Assembly: GCF_009913235.1 (NCBI RefSeq)
Contig: NZ_CP047897.1
Span: 3,161,001 to 3,225,000 of the forward strand
DNA length: 64,000 bases
Reading direction: 5' to 3'
Origin: Nibribacter ruber
Lineage (GTDB): Bacteria; Bacteroidota; Bacteroidia; Cytophagales; Hymenobacteraceae
Position numbers and translations under genes: made by a program. The notes below the pieces were generated by a model. It was not told the origin of the DNA, did not search any database, and saw only the letters and a program-made list of their open reading frames with translations. Positions within the stretch are counted from its first letter, which is position 1, and each line of letters begins with the position of its first letter. Below are positions 8,489-17,576 of the stretch, one piece after another.

Positions 8489-11104
8489 ATGCCTATCGCT
8501 TCGCTTACAAGAGTTTTCTGGTTACTGCTTTTCTCATTGGTATCTGTCTCTGTAGCGCAGGCCGGGATTCTGAAAGGTAAGGTAACAGATGAGAAAGGCG
8601 AGGGGATGGGTTTTGCCACGGTCTACATCAAAGGCACCACTATCGGGTCCACTACCAATGAGCAGGGCAACTACCAACTCACGGTAGACCCGGGTACCTA
8701 CACGGTGGTGTTCCAGTACGTGGGCTATAAAAGCCAGAGCCGAACCATAGAAATCAAAGACACCACAGAGCCGGTGGTGCTGAATGTACAACTAGAGCAG
8801 GACGTGTACGCCGTGGGCGAGGTGCGCATTAGCGGTGACGGCAAAGACCCCGCTTACAGCATCATGCGGCAGGCCATTGCCAAACGCGACTACCACCTAA
8901 AGGAAGTAGAAGCCTACAGCGCGCAAGTGTACATCAAAGGTTTGCAACGACTCATCAACGTCCCTAAACGCGTGTTGGGCATCATGAAAGTGCCAGCAGG
9001 ACTGAAGCCGGGAATAATTTACCTATCTGAGTCAGTCTCTGAGTTGCATTTCAAACAGCCTAATAAGATGCGGGAACGCATGATTTCGTCTAAGGTGAGC
9101 GGGAACAGCAAAGCTTTCAGCTTCAACAACGCTTCAGATTTCAGCATCAATTTTTATAAGAGCCTTATCAAAGCCAATGGCATCAATGAGCGGGGCTTTA
9201 TCTCGCCGGTGGCAGGCAACGCGCTTTTGTTCTACAACTATGAACTCATGGGAAGTGCGCAGAACAACGGAAATCTGGTGCATCGCATCAAAGTCACGCC
9301 CAAGCGCCGGCATGACCCGGTGTTCACGGGCTACATTTACATTGTAGACGATTCGTACCGTATTCATAGCCTGAACCTGTACGTGACCAAGGCCCAGCAG
9401 ATTGAGTTTGTGGACACCTTGCGCATTACCCAGCAGTTCACGCCCGTGCCCGGAAACGTGTGGGTGTTGCAGTCCCAGAAATTCACGTTTGACGTGGAAG
9501 GCTACGGCTTTAAAGGCAATGGCTACTTTACCGCCGTGTACAGCAAGTACCGCGTACAGCCCGCATCTTTTGTGAAGCCACCCGCCCCGGCGCCAACTGT
9601 CACCGCCCCGGTTGCCGAGCCTGAGAAACCCATTGCCGTGGTGGTGCCTCCTACACCCGAGAAAAAGCCGAAGCGCCTACCCAAAGCAAAGAAAGACCAG
9701 ATGCCGGCCAACGGCGTACCCGATGATGCCTTTTTCAAGAAAAAGGAGGTGTTAGCCATTGAAGAAAACTCCAACAAACGCGACAGCGCCTATTGGGATG
9801 AAATACGCCCTGTGCCGCTCACTGTAGAAGAAGTGGTGGATTACCATGAGAAGGACAGCATTCAGGTGGTCAAAGAATCTAAGCCGTACCAAGATTCCTT
9901 GGACCATAAGAACAACAAGCTCTCTCTGGCCGATGTCTTCGTGACGGGCTACTCTTACCGTAACTCGTTTGAGCGCACCTCTTACACGGTAGAGCCTATC
10001 ACGCGCATCTGGCAGTACAACACGGTAGAAGGCTTGGTGGCCAACTTGCGTTTGGGGTATAGCAAGCGTTTTGAGGACGGCCGAAACTACTCCATCACGC
10101 CCACCGTGCGCTACGGCTTTAGTAATGAGCAGTTCAATGCCAAAGTTGCCGCCGGTTACCAGTACAACTTGATCAAACGGCAGTCCATTGGCATGGAGGC
10201 GGGTCGCTTTGTGAGTCAGTTCAACGCGCAGGACCCTATTACGCCGTTCATCAATACCGTCTACACCCTGCTGGCTGAGGAGAACTGGCAGAAGCTCTAC
10301 CAGCGCGACTACCTGCGCCTGTGGCACCAGCGCGAACTGGTCAATGGCCTGTCTGCCACGTTCATGGTGGATTACGCCCAGCGCCGCATGCTGTTCAATA
10401 CCACAGACTACACCTGGCGCGACCGAGCCCACAAAGAATTTACGTCCAATGAACCTATCAACGCCGAGGTCGCTTCTACCGCTTTTCCGGAGCATGAGGC
10501 GCTCACGGCTTCGGTGGTCTTGAGCTACAAGCCGGGCCAGGAATACATTTCGCACCCAGACCGGAAAATCAACCTCGGTTCCAAATGGCCCACCTTCACA
10601 GCCCAGTACCGCAAAGGAATAAGTGGACTATTGGGCAGTGATGTGGACTATGATTTGATAACCCTGGGCGTGCGGGATGAACTTAAGTTGGGCTTGCTAG
10701 GCACCAGCACGTATTCTGCCAGCATAGGCACGTTTTGGCGCAAGAAGCAGCTATACTTTATAGACTTTAAGCACTTTGAAGGCAACCGCACCCTGCTTTC
10801 CGGTGACTTCAGTGGTTTCCAGTTGCTGGACTATTATCGTTACAGCACCCAAAGTACTTATGTAGAAGCGCATTACAGCCACCATTTCAATGGCTTCATC
10901 TTGAACAAAGTGCCGCTGTTGCGCAAACTCAAATGGCAGGAGGTAGGCAGTGTCAATTACCTGCATACAGCCGCCGCCGGACATTACTTAGAGTTGGGCG
11001 TGGGTCTGGAGCATTTGTTCAAAGTAGTTCGCGTGGACTTCTTCACCGCCTTCCAGGAAAAAGTGAAGGTGAGCTCTGGACTGAGAGTTGGGTTTGGGTT
11101 TTAG
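8489..11104 (+). CDS. DUF5686 and carboxypeptidase-like regulatory domain protein (outer membrane)
   Basis: 871 residues from ATG 8489. It has a signal peptide (hydrophobic VFWLLLFSLVSVSVAQA), then a carboxypeptidase-D-like beta-sandwich (about residues 27-110: KGKVTDEKGEGMGFATVYIKG). The DUF5686 region follows (AYSIMRQAIAKRDYHLKEVEAY, about 130-150), with a Pro/Lys-rich linker (about 350-400) and a C-terminal segment of alternating beta strands ending in GFGF, as in an outer-membrane barrel. The domain order matches a family common in Bacteroidota. It may assemble or anchor surface components, but its function is unknown. TACATCTTTG at 8453-8462 resembles a -7 box. Confidence 0.82.
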   Translation: MPIASLTRVFWLLLFSLVSVSVAQAGILKGKVTDEKGEGMGFATVYIKGTTIGSTTNEQGNYQLTVDPGTYTVVFQYVGYKSQSRTIEIKDTTEPVVLNVQLEQDVYAVGEVRISGDGKDPAYSIMRQAIAKRDYHLKEVEAYSAQVYIKGLQRLINVPKRVLGIMKVPAGLKPGIIYLSESVSELHFKQPNKMRERMISSKVSGNSKAFSFNNASDFSINFYKSLIKANGINERGFISPVAGNALLFYNYELMGSAQNNGNLVHRIKVTPKRRHDPVFTGYIYIVDDSYRIHSLNLYVTKAQQIEFVDTLRITQQFTPVPGNVWVLQSQKFTFDVEGYGFKGNGYFTAVYSKYRVQPASFVKPPAPAPTVTAPVAEPEKPIAVVVPPTPEKKPKRLPKAKKDQMPANGVPDDAFFKKKEVLAIEENSNKRDSAYWDEIRPVPLTVEEVVDYHEKDSIQVVKESKPYQDSLDHKNNKLSLADVFVTGYSYRNSFERTSYTVEPITRIWQYNTVEGLVANLRLGYSKRFEDGRNYSITPTVRYGFSNEQFNAKVAAGYQYNLIKRQSIGMEAGRFVSQFNAQDPITPFINTVYTLLAEENWQKLYQRDYLRLWHQRELVNGLSATFMVDYAQRRMLFNTTDYTWRDRAHKEFTSNEPINAEVASTAFPEHEALTASVVLSYKPGQEYISHPDRKINLGSKWPTFTAQYRKGISGLLGSDVDYDLITLGVRDELKLGLLGTSTYSASIGTFWRKKQLYFIDFKHFEGNRTLLSGDFSGFQLLDYYRYSTQSTYVEAHYSHHFNGFILNKVPLLRKLKWQEVGSVNYLHTAAAGHYLELGVGLEHLFKVVRVDFFTAFQEKVKVSSGLRVGFGF

Positions 11105-11117
11105 GAAATCAGTTAGA

Positions 11118-11489
11118 ATGGGTAAAACGTGGGTGCTCGCTTTTCTAATCTTAGCCAGCCTTATATTCTCCATTGTGATTATTGCCCAATGGGCGTTATT
11201 GAAAGAATTTCTTGTTGCCATAAGCAATTACTCTCAAAACCAGAAAAAGGGAGTTTCAACACTTGAAAACTCCCTCTATAAATATATTGGTCAATGCTTA
11301 TTTTACCTTTTAGGCTCAGCGATATTAATTATTGCCATTATGACCTATGCCCGTAAAAGAGAACTTAATAGAATAATATTGATCTTAAGTTCCATTTATT
11401 TCTTAATCTTTATTGGTCTTGAATTACCTCTGTATGGATGGGAAACAAGCCACGGGCACTCTTTCTGGAAAGGCTTCCATTTTCACTAA
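11118..11489 (+). CDS. Hypothetical small membrane protein
   Basis: 123 residues from ATG 11118, fourteen bases after the preceding stop. It has three predicted membrane helices (about residues 6-27, 53-74 and 82-102) and a His-rich end SHGHSFWKGFHFH. I do not recognise a family. Base composition is visibly more AT-rich than its neighbours. It could be a recently acquired or fast-evolving gene; no function can be assigned. Confidence 0.6.
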   Translation: MGKTWVLAFLILASLIFSIVIIAQWALLKEFLVAISNYSQNQKKGVSTLENSLYKYIGQCLFYLLGSAILIIAIMTYARKRELNRIILILSSIYFLIFIGLELPLYGWETSHGHSFWKGFHFH

Positions 11490-11587
11490 AGACTATCGCT
11501 AACAAATCGAAGGTAACGGCCTATTCTAAGTGATTTAATTGAAGTTGGCGAATCTACGTATCGTAAGTATTTAAATACCAATTAAAT

Positions 11588-12043
11588 ATGAAGGCTAGTG
11601 TCCTCCTCTCCATTGCACTGCTCTTACTTTCTTTTCCTTCCATCGCGCAGGAGACCGATAGTCTTAGACGAGAAATTGAAAAGCTTGACTTGGCGCACGC
11701 CAAAGCCATCTTCACCTCTGATGCAAAAGCCTTAGATAGATTAATGGATGATGAGATAACGGTCAATCACCCCACCAATAAAATCATTAATGAGAAGGCT
11801 GAACTCCTTAAGCTTATCAAAAGCGGCGTGATTCGGTATACTTCCTTTAAACGGTATCCAGAGAAGTTCTTGTTTTATAAGGACATGGTGGTTGTGATGG
11901 GACATGAAGAAGTGGTTCCCGCCAAAGGTGCGCCCAATGCCGGCAAGAAGCTTAACAGAAGGTATACCAATGTTTGGATGAAGAAGGAGAACGTCTGGAA
12001 GCTGACGGTACGACACGCCAACAATGTGTGTCTGGATAATTAG
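11588..12043 (+). CDS. Exported nuclear transport factor 2-like (DUF4440) protein
   Basis: 151 residues with a signal peptide (LLSIALLLLSFPSIAQ) and a SnoaL/DUF4440-like fold: the helix LAHAKAIFTSDAKALDRLMDDE, the strand ITVNHP, then VVVMGHEEV and RRYTNVWMKKENVWKLTVRHAN. Such NTF2-like domains form cone-shaped pockets used by many unrelated enzymes or binding proteins. No catalytic residues can be assigned. It is separated by about 100 AT-rich bases from the upstream gene and stands alone. Confidence 0.75.
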   Translation: MKASVLLSIALLLLSFPSIAQETDSLRREIEKLDLAHAKAIFTSDAKALDRLMDDEITVNHPTNKIINEKAELLKLIKSGVIRYTSFKRYPEKFLFYKDMVVVMGHEEVVPAKGAPNAGKKLNRRYTNVWMKKENVWKLTVRHANNVCLDN

Positions 12044-12096
12044 TAAATCCTAGAAGCCGCTTGCTGCCAGTTGGCAATTGATTTATAGATAATTTT

Positions 12097-12591
12097 ATGG
12101 AAGAGAAATATGTAGTCCCCGCACAGACCCGCATTGGCCATGTGCACTTAAAAGTAGCCGACCTGGACCGTTCCATGGCCTTCTATTGTGACCTGCTGGG
12201 GTTTGAAGTCACCACCAGGTACGGGAGCCAGGCCGTGTTCATTTCAGCGGGTGGGTATCATCATCATATTGGCCTCAACACCTGGTACAGCAAAGACGCA
12301 CCGCCCGCCGAGCAGGAAGGCGTGGGCTTGTTTCATACAGCCATTCTATACCCCACCAGAAAAGATCTGGCGGTTATCTTTGACCGGCTGCGCAGGGCCA
12401 AATACCCCTTGACCGGTGCCAGCGACCACGGCGTTTCTGAAGCTCTCTACCTCAATGACCCAGATGGCAACGGCGTAGAACTGTACTGGGACAGACCCAA
12501 AGACCAGTGGCCTTCCAAGCCAGACGGCTCCCTGGAGATGTACACCAGACCGCTAGACCTGCCAGGATTGTTGAAGGAGTTGGAAGCCTAA
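12097..12591 (+). CDS. VOC family dioxygenase/glyoxalase-like protein
   Basis: 164 residues with two beta-alpha-beta-beta-beta units. IGHVHLKVADLDRSMAFYCDLLGFEV starts the first (split: IGHVHLKV, FYCDLLGFEV); GLFHTAILYPTRKDL opens the second; LYLNDPDGNGVELYWDRP is the metal-site strand with a Glu ligand. The likely metal ligands are H15 or H17, H in LFHTA and E in GVELYW. It resembles CatE-like catechol-2,3-dioxygenase relatives, but the true substrate is unknown. It is followed by a palindrome-terminator fusion. Confidence 0.8.
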   Translation: MEEKYVVPAQTRIGHVHLKVADLDRSMAFYCDLLGFEVTTRYGSQAVFISAGGYHHHIGLNTWYSKDAPPAEQEGVGLFHTAILYPTRKDLAVIFDRLRRAKYPLTGASDHGVSEALYLNDPDGNGVELYWDRPKDQWPSKPDGSLEMYTRPLDLPGLLKELEA

Positions 12592-12625
12592 TGCGCCAAT
12601 CAAAATAACCTGAGGAAAGGTGAGT

Positions 12626-12663
12626 CGTTTTTGGCTTATTTTCCAGAAAAGAAGCCAAAAACG
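12626..12663. repeat. Palindromic repeat copy 7
   Basis: Core with centre CCAG (opposite orientation to the TGG type). Its right-arm end AAAACG doubles as the A-tract of the terminator that follows. Confidence 0.95.
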
Positions 12664-12707
12664 AAGAGGCCCTGGCGTAACAGATACGCCAGGGCCTCTT
12701 CGTTTTA
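12658..12707 (+). terminator. Strong terminator fused to palindrome copy 7
   Basis: Stem AAAACGAAGAGGCCCTGGCG pairs with CGCCAGGGCCTCTTCGTTTT around a nine-base loop. This is a 20 bp perfect stem whose first six bases belong to the palindrome. It ends the VOC gene. Confidence 0.9.
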
Positions 12708-12762
12708 CAGACATTCCCATTCAAGAGAATGGGGCAAAACCAAAAGGTCTGGAAAAGCGAAA

Positions 12763-12783
12763 CCCGCGGTCCTGGACCGCGGG
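12763..12783 (-). terminator. Terminator of the minus-strand lipoprotein gene
   Basis: CCCGCGGTCC / GGACCGCGGG hairpin with almost no loop. Read on the minus strand it is followed by TTTCGCTTTT. It faces the plus-strand terminator at 12658-12707. Confidence 0.75.
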
Positions 12784-12831
12784 CTCACCTCTTTCAAACA
12801 ACCCTCTATCAATAAACTCGATAAAGACAAA

Positions 12832-13308
12832 CTACAAGGACCGTACCGTCACGGAGACGATTTTCTCTTCTGGCGTAGGCGCAGACGTGTTAGGGTACGG
12901 TAGTACGGAGTGGAGAATTAAGCGGTAGTTCTTCTGGCCCAGTTGTACTTCCACTGAGTCAGCGGACCGGTCTCCTCTGTTGTTGGGCGCCGGCAGCTTC
13001 TCGCCCAGATACAAGACCTGAGATTGGCTGTTGCCGGCGGCATCCTTCACTTCAAGCGTGGCAATGGCGGAGCCCTGTCTAATGCACATGGCATTCATGG
13101 GGCATCTACTGTCTTCCACTTTTTGAAGCTGTACAGAGAGTTGGTTTAGCTGAGCTACCTGCTTTACCTTTAGTTCTGCGGTTTGGCTGGAACCAGAGGA
13201 GACCTTGGGGGCGGCTCCCTCTTTTTCCGGTCCCGGCGAAACGTCTGCCCGGGTACAACCCATGGCCAACATTCCGGCAAACAACCAAAGACTTTTTCTC
13301 ATAAACAT
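12832..13308 (-). CDS. Hypothetical lipoprotein with a DSRCP motif
   Basis: 158 residues. The N-terminus FAGMLAMGC is a lipobox with the lipidated Cys near residue 18. The mature part carries DSRCPMNAMCIRQGSAIATLEV, the Cys-pair motif I associate with a family of small Bacteroidota lipoproteins of unknown function (the usual form is DSRCPxxxxCxWxG). A beta-sandwich is likely. It is single-gene, with its own terminator. The ATG at 13308 and the second ATG two codons later are both possible starts. Confidence 0.7.
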   Translation of the reverse strand: MFMRKSLWLFAGMLAMGCTRADVSPGPEKEGAAPKVSSGSSQTAELKVKQVAQLNQLSVQLQKVEDSRCPMNAMCIRQGSAIATLEVKDAAGNSQSQVLYLGEKLPAPNNRGDRSADSVEVQLGQKNYRLILHSVLPYPNTSAPTPEEKIVSVTVRSL

Positions 13309-13402
13309 CTCCTGAAAAAGTGCCCCAATGGGCGCCTTTACTATGAAGAGCCCTCAAACCCAGGATTGGTTGCACGGCCTCAGAAAAATTTTCAAATATT
13401 TT

Positions 13403-14305
13403 TTAGGCCTCAGAAATGGCTGGCTTCTTCCCGATGGGCAGGTTGTACAAAATCACCGACAGAAAAATGACGGCGTACGCGATAACCTTCTGATTACTGG
13501 CCACTTCGCCAAAATAAACAAACGCCATGGTGAAGTTGATGATGGGGTTGAGGTACATGAGAATACCAATAGTAGCTGACTTGATTTCTTTGAGCGCATA
13601 CAGGTTCAGGAACAAGGGCAGCACCGTGAACAGCCAGCTCAACAACACAATCTGCCTAACAAAATGCCCTGTGATCGGTACCGCCTCAGCGCCTACAAAC
13701 CAAGAATAACTCGGCCCGATGATGCAAAACGCCAACAGCAACTGCAGAGTCAGGAGCACAATCTTGTCATAATCCTTGAGCAGACGCTGGGTAATCAAAT
13801 AGAAAGCATACGAAGAGGCAATGAGCAGACTGAACAGCAGGTTGGTCAAAGAATCTGTGCCCACCAAGAGGCAGCTCATCAAACTCAACCCCACAGACAG
13901 CCACTGGTTCACGCGCAAATGCTCCTTCAAAATTAAGAAGCCCAGCACCGCCGTGAGAATGGGGCAGAGCAGATAGGAGAAGGAGCCCGTCTGGATGTCC
14001 ACATGATTCACCACATAAATAAACACCAGCCAGTTGACTGTGAGCAACAAACCGCCCAGCAACGTAAAGGCTAGGAATTTGCGCTTCTCTTTTGGAGCGT
14101 GGCCTTGAAAAAGGGCTTTGGTTTCTTTCCACTGCTGGCGGCGCGTCAACAAGGACACCACCACCAAGGTCAACACTGACACCAGTATCCTGAAGTACAG
14201 AATCTGGCTGCTGGGGTACTCTGCCAGGGCTTTCAAGGGGAACGGGATGAAACCCCAGATGATGAAGGCACTGATGGCGGCCCCGTAATATTTATTCACT
14301 TTCAC
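13403..14305 (-). CDS. RarD-like EamA family transporter
   Basis: 300 residues with ten predicted membrane helices. The opening YYGAAISAFIIWGFIPFPLK and the loop FRILVSVLTL...NWLVFIYVVNH match the RarD (chloramphenicol-sensitivity) branch of the DMT superfamily. The substrate is unknown. About 95 bases separate it from the downstream lipoprotein gene; palindrome copy 8 lies upstream of its start. Confidence 0.85.
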   Translation of the reverse strand: MKVNKYYGAAISAFIIWGFIPFPLKALAEYPSSQILYFRILVSVLTLVVVSLLTRRQQWKETKALFQGHAPKEKRKFLAFTLLGGLLLTVNWLVFIYVVNHVDIQTGSFSYLLCPILTAVLGFLILKEHLRVNQWLSVGLSLMSCLLVGTDSLTNLLFSLLIASSYAFYLITQRLLKDYDKIVLLTLQLLLAFCIIGPSYSWFVGAEAVPITGHFVRQIVLLSWLFTVLPLFLNLYALKEIKSATIGILMYLNPIINFTMAFVYFGEVASNQKVIAYAVIFLSVILYNLPIGKKPAISEA

Positions 14306-14354
14306 TGACTGGCTCTTTAAAAAGACAAAGGTAGAGTATGTGCAAGAGAACCGA

Positions 14355-14394
14355 CCGTTTTTGGGCTGTTTTCTGGAAAAGAGGCTAAAAACGG
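14355..14394. repeat. Palindromic repeat copy 8
   Basis: CCG / CGG flanked palindrome with a TGG centre in the divergent region between the RarD-like gene and murF-alr. Confidence 0.95.
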
Positions 14395-14517
14395 CCGATG
14401 CCTCCTCCTTCTTATTTAGCGGGCAAGAGAGCGCAACGCAACTTGTGCGGGGGGAGCCTGGTAAAATGGAAGGAACCTGGCCCTTGCGGTAAGCCCCCGG
14501 TGTCCTGTTTCTTCTTG

Positions 14518-14525
14518 TATATTTG
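14518..14525 (+). promoter_or_regulatory. Bacteroidota-type -7 box for murF-alr
   Basis: TATATTTG matches the TAnnTTTG consensus and lies 15 bases before the ATG at 14541. No convincing -33 TTG at normal spacing. Confidence 0.5.
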
Positions 14526-14540
14526 GTCTTGACTTACGCT

Positions 14541-17015
14541 ATGCCTATGCTCACGCTTCAAGAACTCACCCAAGCTACCGGCGGCTCTGTGGTACAATGG
14601 GCCCAACTCTATCCCATCCAACATCTGCTCACAGACAGCCGAAAACTTGTGAACGCGGCCACGTCGGTGTTCTTCGCCATACGCGGCGATTTCCATGACG
14701 GCCATGACTATGTGGCGGGCTTGTACCAGCAGGGCGTGCGGCAGTTTGTGGTAGAAGATCTGTCTGCGTTCTCTGAGCTGTCTAGCTTCCCAGACGCCAA
14801 CCTTCTGCTGGTGAACAGCGGCGTGAAAGCCCTGCAAGACGTAGCCGCCTACCACCGGGTGCGGTTTCATTTGCCTGTGGTGGCCATCACCGGCAGTAAC
14901 GGCAAAACCATCGTCAAAGAATGGCTGTCCCAGCTGTTGAGTCCCACGGAGCGGGTGGTGAAAAGTCCCAGAAGTTACAATTCCCAGATTGGCGTACCGC
15001 TTTCTGTCTGGCAGATCAATGAGACGCATACCATTGGCGTGTTTGAGGCGGGCATTTCTGAACCCGGCGAAATGGAGAAGCTGGCCAAGGTCATTCAGCC
15101 TACGCTGGGCATCTTCACCAACCTGGGCTCTGCGCACAATGAAGGGTTCAGCTCGCAGGAGCAGAAGCTGGAAGAAAAGCTACTCTTGTTCAGTGGGGTG
15201 AACAAACTCATTTACTGCGCAGACCATGAGCTGGTGCGGCAGGCGGTGCATCACCACAACATATCGGGCTTCACTTGGAGTTTGAAAGGCAACGCCGCCC
15301 ATGTGCAGGTCAAAATCAAGAGTACCTCCACCCACAAGACCAAGATTGCCTATACCTACCAAGACCAGGAGCATTCCCTCACGCTGCCCTTCACCGATGA
15401 TGCCTCTCTGGAAAATGCCCTGCACTGCTTAACGCTCTTGCTGCGCCTGGGCCTGCCCCCCGAAAAACTAGCCCCCGCCTTTGAGCGCCTCACGCCCGTG
15501 GCCATGCGCCTGGAACGCAAAGAGGCCATCAATGGCTGCTACGTCATTGATGACACGTACAACAATGACCTGGCCGGCCTACGCATTGCCCTGGACGTAC
15601 TGGGCCAACAGGCCCGCCGCGGACGGAAAACCTTGATTCTCTCTGATTTGCTGGAAGCCGGCTTAGAGGAAAAGACGCTGTACCAGCAAGTAGCCTATGA
15701 CGTGGCCGCGCACGGCGTAGACCGGGTTATTGGCATAGGCGATGTCATCAGTCGGCACCAGCATTTGTTTCCATCGGGCAGTGAATTCTACTTCGGGACA
15801 GATTCTTTTCTGGGGCAGCTGCGTCCGGAGACCTTCCGGCAGGAGACCATTCTGGTGAAGGGCGCGCGCGTGTTTCAGTTTGAGAAAGTGGTGGCCGCTT
15901 TGCAACAGCAGGTGCACGGCACGGTGCTGGAAGTTAACCTGGACGCGCTGGTGCACAACCTCAACTTCTACCGTTCCAAAGTATCTACCCAGACCAAGAT
16001 CATGGTCATGGTGAAGGCCTTCGCGTACGGCGCGGGGTCTTATGAGATTGCCAACCTCTTGCAGTTCCACCGCGTGGATTACCTGGCCGTGGCCTACACA
16101 GATGAGGGCGTGGCCTTGCGCGAGCACGGCATCACCCTGCCCATCATGGTCATGAACCCCAGCCCAGACAGCTTCTTAAAGATGCAGCAGTACAACCTGG
16201 AGCCCGAGATTTACTCACCAGACCTGCTGCATCGGTTTTTAGACTATTTCCCGGAAAACAGCCCAAAAACGCCGCGCATCCACTTGAAGCTGGACACCGG
16301 CATGCACCGCTTGGGCTTTGACCCTGCAGAACTCACTGAAGCCCTGGAAGTGCTGGTGCAGGTGCCCCACGTACAGGTAGAAAGCGTCTTCAGTCATTTG
16401 GCTGGCGCCGATGAAGCCTTGTACAATGACTTCTCTAGACAGCAAATCTCTGCCTTTGAGCAAATGGCGCAGCAGGTAGAAAGTACCCTGGGGTATGCAG
16501 TGACCAAGCATATTTTGAATTCGGCGGGAATCATACGCTTTGGGCAGGAGGCCGCCTTTGACATGGTGCGGTTGGGCATCGGGTTGTACGGCATAGAGTC
16601 CTCGGGCATGGAGCAAGGGGGCCTTCAAACCGTGGGGCAGCTCAAAACGACCATCTCCCAGGTGAAGCGGGTAGCCAAAGGAGACACCGTGGGCTACAGC
16701 CGCAAAGGCGTGGCAGATACGGACAAAGTCACGGCCACCATTGCCATTGGCTACGCAGACGGCTATGACCGAAGGTTTGGCAACGGCGTAGGGGAGGTGC
16801 TGGTGAACGGACGGCGCGTGCCCATCATGGGCAACATCTGCATGGATATGTGCATGATAGACGTGACCGGTTTAGACGTGCAGGCCGGGGAAGAAGTAAT
16901 CGTGTTCGGGAAAGAACTACCCTTGACCGAGCTCTCTAGCCGCATTGGCACCATTCCCTATGAACTGCTCACCAACGTGAGCACCCGCGTGAAACGTGTG
17001 TTTTACAACGAGTAG
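14541..17015 (+). CDS. Bifunctional MurF (UDP-MurNAc-tripeptide:D-Ala-D-Ala ligase) / alanine racemase
   Basis: An 824-residue fusion typical of Bacteroidota. The N-terminal half is MurF: the ATP loop ITGSNGKT lies near residues 115-122. It adds D-Ala-D-Ala to the peptidoglycan precursor. From about residue 455 follows alanine racemase: the PLP lysine is in VMVKAFAYGAGS (near 492) and the catalytic Tyr in TVGYSRKG (near 718). It makes D-Ala for the first half's substrate. Residues 565-577 (RFLDYFPENSPKT) are exactly 13 codons of the palindromic repeat (16233-16271), just before the conserved strand IHLKLDTGMHRLGF. The active-site residues are intact, so the protein is probably functional. Confidence 0.93.
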   Translation: MPMLTLQELTQATGGSVVQWAQLYPIQHLLTDSRKLVNAATSVFFAIRGDFHDGHDYVAGLYQQGVRQFVVEDLSAFSELSSFPDANLLLVNSGVKALQDVAAYHRVRFHLPVVAITGSNGKTIVKEWLSQLLSPTERVVKSPRSYNSQIGVPLSVWQINETHTIGVFEAGISEPGEMEKLAKVIQPTLGIFTNLGSAHNEGFSSQEQKLEEKLLLFSGVNKLIYCADHELVRQAVHHHNISGFTWSLKGNAAHVQVKIKSTSTHKTKIAYTYQDQEHSLTLPFTDDASLENALHCLTLLLRLGLPPEKLAPAFERLTPVAMRLERKEAINGCYVIDDTYNNDLAGLRIALDVLGQQARRGRKTLILSDLLEAGLEEKTLYQQVAYDVAAHGVDRVIGIGDVISRHQHLFPSGSEFYFGTDSFLGQLRPETFRQETILVKGARVFQFEKVVAALQQQVHGTVLEVNLDALVHNLNFYRSKVSTQTKIMVMVKAFAYGAGSYEIANLLQFHRVDYLAVAYTDEGVALREHGITLPIMVMNPSPDSFLKMQQYNLEPEIYSPDLLHRFLDYFPENSPKTPRIHLKLDTGMHRLGFDPAELTEALEVLVQVPHVQVESVFSHLAGADEALYNDFSRQQISAFEQMAQQVESTLGYAVTKHILNSAGIIRFGQEAAFDMVRLGIGLYGIESSGMEQGGLQTVGQLKTTISQVKRVAKGDTVGYSRKGVADTDKVTATIAIGYADGYDRRFGNGVGEVLVNGRRVPIMGNICMDMCMIDVTGLDVQAGEEVIVFGKELPLTELSSRIGTIPYELLTNVSTRVKRVFYNE
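16233..16271. repeat. Palindromic repeat copy 9, in frame inside murF-alr
   Basis: The only copy inside a conserved gene. Left CGGTTTTTAGACTATTTC, centre CCG, right GAAAACAGCCCAAAAACG. It is 39 bases, starting exactly on a codon boundary and read without a stop. Confidence 0.85.
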
Positions 17016-17028
17016 CCTGGACTGCCTG

Positions 17029-17499
17029 ATGAATAAACTATTACTCCTTTCTTGTTTTCTGATTTGTACTCACTTCTCTTTTGGGCAGTCCGTTAGTATA
17101 TCTGACAGTGTGCAAATAAGGGAAGCACTAAAAGAGGTATTCAGGAATTTTGAGAGTCCCAACTACTCTGATTTTAAGAAGATAGCCGCAAAAGAGATTT
17201 GGTGCCTAGTGTGTGATGCTGGAATTCCGCCTAGGCCAAATTCGCAAAGGATGACTAGGAGAAAATTCTACTCCAGAAAGTTGAAGGAAATAGTTGATTC
17301 TGGAAGCTGGTTAAGAGTCCGGCAATTAAATGATATCAGATTGCAAAAGGAGAATCATCCTTCTTCTGATATCAGCGCCATACTCACCATCTTGCAACCC
17401 GGTGAGTATGCTCCAGGGCATGAAGGAGCTTCAATGGCTATTCACTTTAAGAAAATTGGTGGTGAGTTTAAATTCTCAGGCATAGAGACAATTCCATAA
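17029..17499 (+). CDS. Hypothetical exported protein
   Basis: 156 residues from the ATG at 17029, thirteen bases after murF-alr. A clear signal peptide (LLLLSCFLICTHFSFGQS) is followed by a domain with the Cys pair IWCLVCDAG and a central basic segment. Base composition is more AT-rich than murF-alr. I do not recognise the family; an exported stress or binding protein is possible but not supported. Confidence 0.65.
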   Translation: MNKLLLLSCFLICTHFSFGQSVSISDSVQIREALKEVFRNFESPNYSDFKKIAAKEIWCLVCDAGIPPRPNSQRMTRRKFYSRKLKEIVDSGSWLRVRQLNDIRLQKENHPSSDISAILTILQPGEYAPGHEGASMAIHFKKIGGEFKFSGIETIP

Positions 17500-17528
17500 A
17501 TATGCTTTAGTCGTGTTAAAGCAAGGAG

Positions 17529-17566
17529 CATTTTTAGCCTATTTCCCAGAAAACAAGCCAAAAACG
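17529..17566. repeat. Palindromic repeat copy 10
   Basis: Diverged left arm (CATTTTTAGCCTATTTCC), intact right arm, centre CAG. It lies between convergent genes, ten bases before a terminator hairpin. Confidence 0.9.
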
Positions 17567-17576
17567 GCCTGAAAAC

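Noticed and set aside
9752-10555. 267-codon minus-strand frame inside the DUF5686 gene
   Set aside because: Shadow of a long real gene with no homologous domain visible.
12664-12783. Possible tRNA-like or riboswitch-like hairpins between the VOC and lipoprotein genes
   Set aside because: The two hairpins are back-to-back terminators of convergent genes; no cloverleaf or T-loop pattern is present.
14412-15137. 241-codon minus-strand frame opposite murF
   Set aside because: Antisense to conserved MurF motifs; no protein features.
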